The notes below the pieces were generated by a model that was given only the letters and a program-made list of their open reading frames with translations, searched no databases and was not told the DNA's origin. Positions 5,931 through 14,775 of a stretch of 37,369 bases of DNA are shown piece after piece. The DNA comes from Azotosporobacter soli. Its GTDB lineage: Bacteria > Bacillota > Negativicutes > SG130. The translations under genes and the position numbers were made by a program. Within the stretch, counting starts at the first letter, position 1; each line of letters opens with the position of its first letter. The DNA lies in assembly GCF_030542965.1 (NCBI RefSeq), contig NZ_JAUAOA010000028.1, positions 1 through 37,369 on the forward strand, written 5' to 3'.

Positions 5931-8214
5931 TGTCAGCAAAAGTGTGCCCAAGACCGATGCATTGCCGCTGGCGCTTGGCAAACCGGTTTATACAGAAGAC
6001 TTGGCGGACGCGAATGCGCTCGTTGTAAAAATATTGCGTAGCCCGCATGCATTTGCCCGAATCAAGCAAATTGACGCCAGCAAGGCCTTGAAACTGGAGG
6101 GCGTTGCCTGCGTGCTTACGCATAATGATGTTCCTGATGTGCGGTTTACCTTGGCAGGGCAGTCTTATCCGGAGCCGTCGCCGTACGACCGATTAGTTCT
6201 CGATCCGATTGTCCGCTATGTCGGCGATGAGGTCGCGATTGTCGCGGCCGTTGATGAAAAGACCGCCGTCAAGGCGATGAAACTGATCAAGGTTGATTAT
6301 GAAGTGTACCAAGCGGTACTCGATTTTGAAAAAGCGGCCGGTGCCGCATCGATCATCCATCCGGAAAGCGATTTGCATTGCAATTTTGATATTGGTATGA
6401 AGCAAATGGAGAATGTCGTTTCCACGCACAAGACCGAAGTCGGCGATGTCGAGGCGGTATTGGCCGAGTGCGCTGTAGTTGTCGAGGAAACGTACCATAC
6501 GCAGGCGCAGGCGCATGCAATGATGGAGACATACCGCGCATTCAGTCATCTTGACCACACCGGGCGCTTGGTGGTGGTTAGTTCGACGCAAATTCCGTTT
6601 CATGTGCGGCGTCAATTAGCCAGAGCGCTGCAAATTCCTGCCAGCCGAATCCGGGTGATCAAACCGCGTATCGGCGGCGGTTTTGGCGGCAAGCAGACCG
6701 GAGTGGTCGAGATGTTTTGCGCGATCGTGACGTTAAAGACGGGCAAAGCGGCGAAAATCGTGTATGATCGCAAAGAGACCTTTGGCTGCACGACCAGTCG
6801 ACACGCCATGAAACTGACGGTACGGCTTGGGGCAGATCTAGAGGGCTATATCCGTGCGGTAGATATTCAGGGACTGTCGGATACCGGCGCTTACGGCGAG
6901 CATGCATCGACCGTATTTGCAGTTGTAGGCGATAAAACGTTGCCGCTTTACAACAAGACAAAAGCGGTTCGCTTCTATGGACAGGTCGTATATACGAACA
7001 AGATGCCGGCGGGTGCTTTGCGCGGTTATGGTGCAACACAGGGCGGCTTCGCACTGGAATCGGCGGTAAATAAATTGGCGGTGGTCTTAAAGGTCGATCC
7101 GGCGGAGCTGCGCCTGAAGAATCTGATCCGCGAAGGCGAGACCAGCGTTACCGGAAAAACGATAAACAGCTCTGCACTGGACCGCTGTATTATTACCGGA
7201 AAAGAGTTAATCGGCTGGCAGGAAAAATATCCGACGCGCAAGGAGTGCGGCGCTGGAAAAGTGCGCGGCGTCGGCATGGCCGTCACGATGCAAGGTTCCG
7301 GCATCGCCGGAATCGATACGGCGGCGGCCGAGATCCGCTGGAATGATGACGGAAACTATACGCTGCTGATTGGGTCTACGGATATGGGAACCGGCAGCGA
7401 TACGATACTGGCTCAAATGGCAGCCGAGGTGTTGGATGCCGAACTTGACAGCATCATCGTCCACGCGGCCGATACCGATGTATCGCCTTATGATCCCGGC
7501 TCGTATGCTTCAAGCACGACGTATGTCACAGGGATGGCTGTTGTGAAAGCGGCGCAGGAGCTGAAGCAGAAAATAATGGAGCAGGCTGCATTGCACTTGG
7601 CTGCCGATGCGGCGGATCTGGTCTGGGAACGCGAAGAAATTCGCACGCTTCGAGGCGACAAGCGGATTGAACTCATCTCTTTGGCAAACCTGCTTGTTTC
7701 AGGACGCGGAAAAATGCAGTTGAGCGGTACGGCGACGCATGGCAGTCCCGTTTCGCCGCCGCCGTTCATCGCCGGTTTTGCCGAAGTCGAAGTCGATCTG
7801 GCAACCGGTAAGGTTGCAGTTGTTGAATATGTCTCCGTAGTGGACTGCGGCACGGTGATCAATCCGAATCTGGCGCGCATTCAGGTGGAAGGCGGTACGG
7901 TTCAGGGGATTGGTATGGCGCTAACTGAAGATGTGCGCTATGATCGGCGCGGCATGATGCAGACGAACAGCTTCATGCAATATAAAATCCCCAGCCGCAA
8001 GGATGTCGGCGAGATCAAGGTCGCGTTCGAAGCAAGCCATGAACCGACCGGACCCTTTGGCGCGAAATCGGTGGGTGAAGTTGTCATTAATACGCCGCCG
8101 CCGGCGATTGCGCATGCAGTATATAATGCCACCGGCGTCTGGATAACGGAGCTGCCGATTTTGCCGGAAAAAGTATGGCAGGCGGTGCAGAAAAAGCAAG
8201 GAAACGAAGAATAA
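5923..8214 (+). CDS. xdhA: Molybdenum hydroxylase catalytic (molybdopterin) subunit
   Basis: This is the 763-residue Mo-binding subunit, a normal length. The aldehyde oxidase/xanthine dehydrogenase a/b hammerhead domain is at about 15-125. Cofactor-binding motifs follow: GGGFGGKQ (about 250-257), RGYGATQG (about 367-374) and PFGAKSVGE, whose Glu719 is the expected catalytic base. There is no VAYRCSFR-type cysteine loop, so it is not a CO dehydrogenase. No XdhC-type or MocA-type maturation gene is nearby, so cofactor insertion must rely on genes elsewhere. Xanthine oxidation is the best guess from the guanine deaminase and permease context; a related N-heterocycle cannot be excluded. Confidence 0.85.
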   Translation: MRNVSKSVPKTDALPLALGKPVYTEDLADANALVVKILRSPHAFARIKQIDASKALKLEGVACVLTHNDVPDVRFTLAGQSYPEPSPYDRLVLDPIVRYVGDEVAIVAAVDEKTAVKAMKLIKVDYEVYQAVLDFEKAAGAASIIHPESDLHCNFDIGMKQMENVVSTHKTEVGDVEAVLAECAVVVEETYHTQAQAHAMMETYRAFSHLDHTGRLVVVSSTQIPFHVRRQLARALQIPASRIRVIKPRIGGGFGGKQTGVVEMFCAIVTLKTGKAAKIVYDRKETFGCTTSRHAMKLTVRLGADLEGYIRAVDIQGLSDTGAYGEHASTVFAVVGDKTLPLYNKTKAVRFYGQVVYTNKMPAGALRGYGATQGGFALESAVNKLAVVLKVDPAELRLKNLIREGETSVTGKTINSSALDRCIITGKELIGWQEKYPTRKECGAGKVRGVGMAVTMQGSGIAGIDTAAAEIRWNDDGNYTLLIGSTDMGTGSDTILAQMAAEVLDAELDSIIVHAADTDVSPYDPGSYASSTTYVTGMAVVKAAQELKQKIMEQAALHLAADAADLVWEREEIRTLRGDKRIELISLANLLVSGRGKMQLSGTATHGSPVSPPPFIAGFAEVEVDLATGKVAVVEYVSVVDCGTVINPNLARIQVEGGTVQGIGMALTEDVRYDRRGMMQTNSFMQYKIPSRKDVGEIKVAFEASHEPTGPFGAKSVGEVVINTPPPAIAHAVYNATGVWITELPILPEKVWQAVQKKQGNEE

Positions 8215-8232
8215 GAACGGAGGCGTTTTATT

Positions 8233-9576
8233 ATGACAGAACAAAGTTCAAATAAAGTACATCCGGTAGATGAAACGTTGCCGTTGGGCAAACTGTTTAC
8301 TTATGGATTCCAGCATGTGCTGGCCATGTATGCGGGCGCGGTCGCCGTACCGCTGATTCTTACTAATGCCCTAGGACTCGGCAAAGAGCAGTTGATTTAT
8401 CTGATCAATGCGGATCTTTTCACCTGCGGCATTGCAACGCTGATTCAAACGCTTGGTTTTTGGAATATGGGCATTCGTATCCCGATCATTCAAGGCGTTA
8501 CCTTTGCCGCCGTTACGCCGATGATTATTATCGGCAAGGCACATGGTCTGAACGGTGTTTACGGTTCGATCATCGTTGCCGGCGTGGTCACATATCTTGC
8601 GGCGCCTTATTTCAGCCGTTTATTGCGCTTTTTCCCTCCGGTAGTGACGGGAACGATTATCACGATTATCGGCGTTACGCTAATGCCGGTCGCCGTACGC
8701 TGGGTCGGAGGAGGCAATCCGGCGGCAGCGAATTTTGCCAGTTTGCCGCAGGTTGGATTAGCCATGATGACATTGGCGTTGGTACTCTTTTTTTACCGCT
8801 ATTTTAAAGGCTTTCTCAGCAATATTGCCGTACTGCTCGGTCTTGCGGCAGGTACGCTCATTGCGATGCCATTTGGGTTGGTGGACTTTTCCACGCTTGC
8901 GACTGCTGGCTGGATCGGTGTTACGACTCCGTTTGCTTTCGGTTTGCCGACGTTCGATCTCGCATCGATCGCGGCGATGGTCGTCGTGATGTTGGTCGTC
9001 ATGACGGAGACGACCGGAGATTGCATTGCCGTTGGCGAAATCATTGATAAACCGGTCACGGAAAAAGATTTGGCGCGCGCGCTTCGTGCGGACGGTTTTT
9101 CGACGATGCTAGGTGGTATGCTCAACAGTTTTCCTTATACGGCTTTTGCGCAAAATGTCGGCTTGGTTGGTTTGACGCGGGTGAAGAGCCGCTTTGTCGT
9201 TGCGGCAGCGGGCGCTATCTTGATCGTGCTTGGCTTGCTGCCCAAATTGGCCGCTGTGATTGCCGCCGTACCGGTGGCAGTATTGGGCGGTGCGGGAATT
9301 GCCATGTTTGGCATGGTTGCCGCAAGCGGCATGAAAACGTTAGCGAAGGTTCAGTTTGACGGCACGCACAATATGATGGTCGTTGCGGTCAGCATGGGCA
9401 TTGGCATGATTACTCTGGCAGTACCGAACTTTTATCATCATTTCCCCAGCTGGGCACAGGTGATTCTGCACAGCGGCATCACGGCCGGCAGTGTGACGGC
9501 CATCCTCTTGAATGCGCTGCTCAATGGTACGCAAACAGCGTCTGCGGTGAAGGAAAAGATGGATCAAGCAAGCTAA
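8233..9576 (+). CDS. NCS2-family purine permease (xanthine/urate type)
   Basis: This 447-residue membrane protein is a nucleobase:cation symporter of family NCS2, with about 12-14 hydrophobic segments. Family marks include the TM1 QH pair (GFQHVLAMYAG), PIIQGVTFAA, the acidic TM8 region (TETTGDCIAVGEI) and the TM10 signature NVGLVGLTRVKSR. GGAGG precedes the ATG, 18 bases after the Mo subunit, so it is the last gene of the hydroxylase operon. It probably imports the substrate of that enzyme. The xanthine- versus urate-specific choice cannot be made by eye. Confidence 0.88.
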   Translation: MTEQSSNKVHPVDETLPLGKLFTYGFQHVLAMYAGAVAVPLILTNALGLGKEQLIYLINADLFTCGIATLIQTLGFWNMGIRIPIIQGVTFAAVTPMIIIGKAHGLNGVYGSIIVAGVVTYLAAPYFSRLLRFFPPVVTGTIITIIGVTLMPVAVRWVGGGNPAAANFASLPQVGLAMMTLALVLFFYRYFKGFLSNIAVLLGLAAGTLIAMPFGLVDFSTLATAGWIGVTTPFAFGLPTFDLASIAAMVVVMLVVMTETTGDCIAVGEIIDKPVTEKDLARALRADGFSTMLGGMLNSFPYTAFAQNVGLVGLTRVKSRFVVAAAGAILIVLGLLPKLAAVIAAVPVAVLGGAGIAMFGMVAASGMKTLAKVQFDGTHNMMVVAVSMGIGMITLAVPNFYHHFPSWAQVILHSGITAGSVTAILLNALLNGTQTASAVKEKMDQAS

Positions 9577-9583
9577 GTTAAAG

Positions 9584-9626
9584 AACGGGGCCTTTTTTGC
9601 GGCAGTGCAAAAAAGGCCCCGTTTTG
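9584..9626 (+). terminator. Strong intrinsic terminator of the purine operon
   Basis: A perfect 17-bp stem (9584-9600 with 9607-9623, AACGGGGCC outermost) closes a 6-base loop and is followed by Ts. Confidence 0.9.
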
Positions 9627-9679
9627 TAAAAAGTTCATAAAGTTGTAATAAATATGACGAAGAGTTTGTAAAATTCATC

Positions 9680-9688
9680 TGATACAAT
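9680..9688 (+). promoter_or_regulatory. Extended -10 promoter element
   Basis: TGATACAAT (TGn plus TACAAT) lies 50 bases before the next ATG. No convincing -35 box is visible, which extended -10 promoters tolerate. Confidence 0.45.
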
Positions 9689-9737
9689 TACCTTGCGGCG
9701 GAGCCTGTCGCAAGCGTTGATAAGGATGTGAATTTTT

Positions 9738-10688
9738 ATGTTCAAATCGAAAATCAAAGAAATGTTCAACTATAAGAGGATTTATGTGAGCGATGAGTAT
9801 TTGCGCGTTGAAGTCGATGAGGCACAGATACAGGAAGCTTTGCTGGCGACCGCGAAGCGCAATGCCGAATTGCTTGAAGTGGATGATTATATAAAAAAGG
9901 GTGACCTCGTCACCATTAAAATGGAAAGTATGTTAGAGTGGTATAATCAAAAGAGTATTGTCTTGCTCGTCGGCGCGGGCATGTTTCACCAGCAATTTGA
10001 AAACAAACTCATCGGCTTGAAAAAGAATGAAAACCAAGTGATAAAGTTTGATGGTTATATTATCAAAACTAAGATTATCAAAATTGAACGACAGTATGTA
10101 CCGCTGCTAACGGATGAAATGGCGGCCCGCTCGGGAGTGGAAGGCGTCGACAGCGTAAAAAAACTGCGTGAATATCTGTATGCGGAAAGTTTGCGTCGTT
10201 CCCGTCAAGAAAGCTATCGGAAAACAAGCAATATCGTTTTTGAACAGCTTGTCAAGTTGTCGGAGTTTTTGATCGCGGAGACGGATCTTGATTTGATTTG
10301 CCGCAGCGAAATCAGCCGTTGGATCACGTTGCTTGAAATAGCAGGCTTAGATGCGACGGAGCTGACGCCAGAACAGCTTGAACTGAGAATCGGTTGCCGT
10401 TCGTTGGAAGAGTTCATGCAGTACAATCGCAGCTGGTATATATTGATGATCAAAGAAATGCTGCTTGGAAAAGCGTTGGCTAAGATGGATCGGGTGGCTT
10501 TTACGAAACGTACATATGAGGATTATATTAGAAGATACGCGCTGGAGAACGGCTATAAGTTGGAACAGGCGAGACGCCTGGTTGCCTATGAGAAGTACGT
10601 CATGGAAAGTTATCAGCGATACGGCAGGGAGCGGGTTTATCAATATTTTCTTCAGCAAGAGGAGCGTAAAACAGCGCAGGCGATGTAA
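9738..10688 (+). CDS. Trigger-factor-like chaperone lacking the ribosome-binding domain
   Basis: The 316-residue protein lines up with the middle and C-terminal parts of trigger factor: the linker VDEAQIQEALLATAKRNAELLEVDD, a shortened FKBP/PPIase-like domain (about 50-115, with GAGMFHQQFENKLIGLKKNE), then VPLLTDEMAARSG-VDSVKKLREYL and a helical C-terminal arm domain. Full trigger factor is about 430 residues and starts with a ribosome-binding domain bearing a GFRxGKxP loop. That part is absent, and the peptidyl-prolyl isomerase loop is shortened, so isomerase activity is doubtful. There is no signal peptide. AAGGATGTG precedes the ATG. It stands alone before a two-component system and is probably a specialised cytosolic chaperone. 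Confidence 0.72.
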   Translation: MFKSKIKEMFNYKRIYVSDEYLRVEVDEAQIQEALLATAKRNAELLEVDDYIKKGDLVTIKMESMLEWYNQKSIVLLVGAGMFHQQFENKLIGLKKNENQVIKFDGYIIKTKIIKIERQYVPLLTDEMAARSGVEGVDSVKKLREYLYAESLRRSRQESYRKTSNIVFEQLVKLSEFLIAETDLDLICRSEISRWITLLEIAGLDATELTPEQLELRIGCRSLEEFMQYNRSWYILMIKEMLLGKALAKMDRVAFTKRTYEDYIRRYALENGYKLEQARRLVAYEKYVMESYQRYGRERVYQYFLQQEERKTAQAM

Positions 10689-10691
10689 CCG

Positions 10692-10721
10692 TTCGACTGT
10701 TTTGGCTGACGGTGGTACAAT
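10692..10721 (+). promoter_or_regulatory. Possible promoter of the two-component operon
   Basis: TTCGAC (10692-10697) and TACAAT (10716-10721) are 18 bases apart, 39 bases before the TTG start of the response regulator. Confidence 0.4.
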
Positions 10722-10759
10722 AAGGCAAAAGGCTGAATCAGTCAGAGGAGGATATAGGA

Positions 10760-11461
10760 TTGCAACAGCAACAACACCAGGTATTAGTTGTCGACGATGA
10801 TAAAGAAATTGTCGGAGCGATTGAAATTTACCTTGCCCAGGCGGGGTTGGCAGTGACCGTCGCCTATGACGGAGCCGAGGCGATCCGCTTATTGGCGGAG
10901 AAAGAATTTCATATTATTGTCATGGATATTATGATGCCTAAATTAGATGGCATTCAGGCCATGCTGAAGATAAGAGAAGAAAGAAATATTCCTATCATAC
11001 TTTTGTCGGCAAAAAGTGAAGACACGGATAAGATCTTCGGTTTGACGATGGGAGCGGATGATTATATTACGAAACCGTTTAGTCCGTTGGAGCTGATTGC
11101 CCGAGTGAAGTCGCAATTGCGACGCTACACGACGTTCGGTGCAGCGCCGGTGAATAGTGGTGCGATCACGACGGGCGCTTTGACGATGGATACCGAACTG
11201 AAAGCGGTCAGCGTAGATGGCGAAGAAGTCAAGCTGACGCCGATCGAATACAAGATGCTGCTCATGTTGATGCAAAATCTCGGGCGGGTGTTTTCAATCG
11301 ATGAAATCTATGAACGTGTTTGGAATGAGCCGAATATCAATGGACATAATACGGTAGCCGTCCATATTCGAAGAATTCGGGAGAAAATTGAAATTAACCC
11401 GAAGGAACCTAGATATCTTAAGGTGGTGTGGGGGATTGGCTACAAAATCGAAAAATATTAG
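10760..11461 (+). CDS. OmpR/PhoB-family response regulator
   Basis: This 233-residue regulator has a receiver domain (about 7-120) with the acidic pocket DDD (12-14), phospho-acceptor Asp56 in VMDIMMP, a switch Ser and Lys105 in TKPF. A winged-helix DNA-binding domain follows (about 135-233, with LTPIEYKMLLML and VAVHIRRIREKI). It starts with TTG at 10760, eight bases after GAGGAGG. The kinase gene starts 26 bases before its end, so the two are translationally coupled. Target genes are unknown. Confidence 0.93.
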   Translation: MQQQQHQVLVVDDDKEIVGAIEIYLAQAGLAVTVAYDGAEAIRLLAEKEFHIIVMDIMMPKLDGIQAMLKIREERNIPIILLSAKSEDTDKIFGLTMGADDYITKPFSPLELIARVKSQLRRYTTFGAAPVNSGAITTGALTMDTELKAVSVDGEEVKLTPIEYKMLLMLMQNLGRVFSIDEIYERVWNEPNINGHNTVAVHIRRIREKIEINPKEPRYLKVVWGIGYKIEKY

Positions 11462-13529
11462 CTTTTCGATTTTTTTCAAAGTTTTGGCGATCGTAGTCGG
11501 CTTGTTCGGGACATTGCAGGTCTATTCCGGTATGGGGGCATACCGGGATTTTCCTTGCGGACTGGAAGCGGATTATTTGCAAAGCGCTATGTTGGCGGAA
11601 GAAGTTGCAGCGGTCAGAGAACGATTGGTTGTAATGCTTACGTTGCGCGGCGAAGATTATATCCTTAGCGGTCAAGCCGTTTCGGCGACGGAGTTAGAGC
11701 AGGAATTGACTGCTGTGATTCAAGAGCGTAAAGCGGCAACACAACGAGTCGCAGATAAGTATGACGCGCAGATAGAGGCTGCGATTCGGATGGACAGCCA
11801 GGAGGATAAAGCGCGCCTTGAATGGGAACGAAGCGAGAAACTGGCTATGCTCAAGGCGGAGTTTGAGAACAAACAGGCGGCGGCTAAGGATGCATTGGTG
11901 GCAAAGAAGATAAAGCTTTTTAACGAAGCGAAAAGCTTTATCGAGAACTACGACGGACTCTTTTATTCGGTTATGGATAGTAACCAAGCGGCCAGCAAAG
12001 AACCGGAAGCCTATCTTGCTTTGCCCTACCATGGCAAAGTGGTGTTGACTCAAGATCAGGTCGCATATATTGCTTTTAGCGAAACGGTTTTCCAGCGACA
12101 GGCGGCGGCGTTCGAACCACGGCATAAAAACGGTTCGGCGGGTATTTATCGCACCGCCGGTGGTTTGATTTTGATAACGTTCTCTCTCTTGTGGTTGATG
12201 CACACCGCTGGTAGGACGCCAAGTGGTGAAAGCCTGCAGTGGGCGTTTTGGGAACGATTATATCTCGATGCGGCCCTGCTTCTCTTTGCGGCCGCGGCTA
12301 CGTTGAGCGGCAGTACGGGCTTTTCGATTGCACTGGAAGAACAAAGTCGCCTTGCGCCGCTTGTTGTACAAGGCGGGCAGTTAGCATTTGCAGTCACCTA
12401 CTTGCTGTGCATCGCATATGCAGTGATGTTGGCAAAGCGCTGGCGAAGCCGCTCGATGCTTCGCCATACCGCGCTATATCGCTTGCTTTATGAACTGCGG
12501 CAAGTTGTTGGCGGCGGTGCGCTGTTTATAAAAGCAGTCGCCTTTCAATTGTTGTATTTGACGGCATTAGCCGGCAGCGGCGTTTTGTTTTGGCAACTGC
12601 GTGAGCGCTATGCTTTACTCGGAGAAATAGCGGGCGTCATTTTGTTTCTGGCAGTCAATTATGCAGCGGCAAAGGTACTGTTGAAACGACTCGAGGGATT
12701 CAAAGCGCTGGCTGAGGGAATCAAGCGAATCAAGGATGGTCAGATGGAGTGTGAAATAGGGCCGTGCGGTTCACCGGGCATCGATGAGGTGATTCATGAT
12801 TTGAATCATTTGGCGGATGGCTTGAAAAACGCTCTGGAACGTGAAGTCAAAGCCGAACATATGAAAGTGGAATTGATCACAAATGTCTCTCACGATTTGA
12901 AAACGCCTCTTACCTCGATTATTTCGTATTCGGACTTATTATCGCGCGCGGGTCTTAGTGAAGATCAGGTGCAAAAATATGTGGCGATCATACAATCAAA
13001 ATCAATTCGTTTGCAGCATTTGGTTGATGATTTGTTTGAAATTTCCAAAGCGCAGAGCGGAACGATCGCACTGAAGCTTGAGGCATTGTGCCTGAATGAT
13101 TTGCTTTCGCAATCTTACGCCGAGTATGAAGACGGCTTTTCCGCGGCTGAGCTTATGATGGTGATGAACATGCCGGAGGAAAAGATCATGGTAATGGCAG
13201 ACGGAACCAAATTGTGGCGCGTGATGTCGAATGTACTGAACAATGCCATTAAGTACAGTCTGGCGGGAACGCGTGTTTATGTAGACGTTCGACGCAGTGA
13301 AGACGTTGCCTATGTGACGGTGAAAAATATTGCAAGTTATCCGATGAATTTCAATGAAGTTGAAATTGTTGAACGCTTTGCGCGCGGTGATGAATCGCGT
13401 ACGGGCGATGGCTCGGGCTTAGGTTTGGCTATTGTAAAAAGTTTCATGGAATTGCAAAAAGGCAGTTGCGAACTGACTGTCGATGGCGATTTGTTTAAAA
13501 TCAGACTGGGCGTTCCGTTGCTGAAATAG
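11436..13529 (+). CDS. Membrane sensor histidine kinase
   Basis: I place the start at TTG 11436 (in-frame within the regulator gene), nine bases after AAGGTGG, giving 697 residues. One N-terminal membrane helix (about 12-32) precedes an extracytoplasmic region of about 200 residues. Much of that region is charged and predicted coiled coil (about 80-175, rich in Lys, Glu and Ala). Several membrane helices (about 230-400) follow, then HisKA with H486 in SHDLKTP and a HATPase domain with NNAIKYS and GDGSGLGLAIVKS. It is the partner of the upstream response regulator. The ligand is unknown. Confidence 0.88.
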   Translation: MATKSKNISFSIFFKVLAIVVGLFGTLQVYSGMGAYRDFPCGLEADYLQSAMLAEEVAAVRERLVVMLTLRGEDYILSGQAVSATELEQELTAVIQERKAATQRVADKYDAQIEAAIRMDSQEDKARLEWERSEKLAMLKAEFENKQAAAKDALVAKKIKLFNEAKSFIENYDGLFYSVMDSNQAASKEPEAYLALPYHGKVVLTQDQVAYIAFSETVFQRQAAAFEPRHKNGSAGIYRTAGGLILITFSLLWLMHTAGRTPSGESLQWAFWERLYLDAALLLFAAAATLSGSTGFSIALEEQSRLAPLVVQGGQLAFAVTYLLCIAYAVMLAKRWRSRSMLRHTALYRLLYELRQVVGGGALFIKAVAFQLLYLTALAGSGVLFWQLRERYALLGEIAGVILFLAVNYAAAKVLLKRLEGFKALAEGIKRIKDGQMECEIGPCGSPGIDEVIHDLNHLADGLKNALEREVKAEHMKVELITNVSHDLKTPLTSIISYSDLLSRAGLSEDQVQKYVAIIQSKSIRLQHLVDDLFEISKAQSGTIALKLEALCLNDLLSQSYAEYEDGFSAAELMMVMNMPEEKIMVMADGTKLWRVMSNVLNNAIKYSLAGTRVYVDVRRSEDVAYVTVKNIASYPMNFNEVEIVERFARGDESRTGDGSGLGLAIVKSFMELQKGSCELTVDGDLFKIRLGVPLLK

Positions 13530-13540
13530 CGGATTTTTTA
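13513..13540 (+). terminator. Weak intrinsic terminator after the kinase
   Basis: A short stem (CCGTTG with TAGCGG, including G-U pairs) spans the stop codon and is followed by six Ts. Confidence 0.4.
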
Positions 13541-13637
13541 TTGCAAGAGAAAAAAACACGTGGGACCATAGCACTAAAACATAGTCCTGTGGTATCATAG
13601 TGAATATGCAATAACGGATCCGAAGGGATGTCTTAGG

Positions 13638-14678
13638 ATGCTTGGGATTGGCGGCTGTGATACAGAAAAAATTTGGCGTTTGGCAGAGCGGTTAATAAAC
13701 TGCACGGATGCACTGGAAATAAGGCGGATCATTTTAGAAGAAGGATGTCGCTTATTTCCGGGCAGTCGTGGAGTTTTATTTGGCGTACAGGCGCAGACCG
13801 CCAAACTACAAGTCCTGCTTGCCACCGAGCCGGAGCTTTGCGGACTGGAAAAGGTCTTGAAAGAAAAAAAAGAAATCCTGCTTTGGTTAAAATCGCCGCA
13901 GCATCCTCTTTTGCTCGAGGCAGGCAAGAATTGGAGTGGGAGCTTAGAGCGAGCTGAAATCAGCCTTGACGCCATTCTTGCCTTGCCGCTTAAAAGAGAC
14001 GGTGAGCTAGAAGGGGTGCTTTGCATCATCAATCTTGATCATGCAAACAGCCTTTATGCGATGCGTTTAGCGGCTCTGCAGAGGATGGCCAGTTTGGCGA
14101 TGGCGGCAAAAACGCGGGCGGAGCAGGCAGAAAAACTAAAAAAGGAACTGACGGCAGGTCGAAAAAAAGAGGCGGAGCTACGGCGTTGGAGTTATCAGGA
14201 TGCATTGACCGGATTGAAAAATCGGCGCTATTTGGAAGAGCGTATAAAAAAATGGGAACATGAATTGGAAAAGCGCCATCTGGCATTGATTATTTGTGAT
14301 TGCGATGGCTTGAAAGAAGTAAATGACAGTTATGGTCATATCGTCGGGGATCAGTATTTGACCAATACGGCGGAACTGCTGCGCCAGTGTTGCCCTGAAA
14401 CGGGGGCATGGATACGTTTGGGCGGCGATGAATTTGTCTTATTTTGGCCGGATGGCAGTGTTGATGAAGTGAAAAAACTCTGCCGTAAAATCAAGAACTT
14501 GTCGGTGCGTCTGCCAGGAGTGAAGGGCGTCCAAGGTTCACTGTCCGTCGGCTGGGCTGTTGCAAGGGGTGCAGAGAAGACTTTGTGGCAGATTATTAAA
14601 GAAGCGGATGGAACAATGTACAAGGCGAAACGGCGCAGCAAACAGGAACGGCTAGAACGCACGCTGGAGATGCTGTGA
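13638..14678 (+). CDS. GAF-GGDEF diguanylate cyclase
   Basis: The 346-residue soluble protein has an N-terminal GAF-like sensor region (about 5-165), a short Lys/Glu-rich helix (about 155-185) and a GGDEF domain (about 188-340). It begins with the usual DALTGLKNRRYLEE, and the active-site motif GGDEF is intact at 262-266, so it should make cyclic di-GMP from two GTP. The inhibitory I-site RxxD expected five residues before GGDEF is not there (the sequence is PETGAWIRLGGDEF), so product inhibition is probably weak. No degrading EAL or HD-GYP domain is attached. It stands in its own transcription unit. Confidence 0.9.
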   Translation: MLGIGGCDTEKIWRLAERLINCTDALEIRRIILEEGCRLFPGSRGVLFGVQAQTAKLQVLLATEPELCGLEKVLKEKKEILLWLKSPQHPLLLEAGKNWSGSLERAEISLDAILALPLKRDGELEGVLCIINLDHANSLYAMRLAALQRMASLAMAAKTRAEQAEKLKKELTAGRKKEAELRRWSYQDALTGLKNRRYLEERIKKWEHELEKRHLALIICDCDGLKEVNDSYGHIVGDQYLTNTAELLRQCCPETGAWIRLGGDEFVLFWPDGSVDEVKKLCRKIKNLSVRLPGVKGVQGSLSVGWAVARGAEKTLWQIIKEADGTMYKAKRRSKQERLERTLEML

Positions 14679-14686
14679 ATTGCTAT

Positions 14687-14715
14687 TTGCAATTGTGTAC
14701 TACTTTTGCTAAGAT
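14687..14715 (+). promoter_or_regulatory. Promoter of lepB
   Basis: TTGCAA (14687-14692) and TAAGAT (14710-14715) are exactly 17 bases apart. A small GACGC/GCGTC hairpin lies between the promoter and the AAGGAGG site. Confidence 0.5.
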
Positions 14716-14775
14716 GAATAGCAGGCTCGCCAGCCGGATGACGCAAATGAGCGTCTGCATCAAGGAGGGAAAGGT

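Noticed and set aside
5923-8214. Carbon monoxide dehydrogenase large subunit
   Set aside because: The cysteine-bearing active-site loop of CO dehydrogenase (VAYRCSFR) is absent; the motifs fit the xanthine dehydrogenase/aldehyde oxidoreductase branch.
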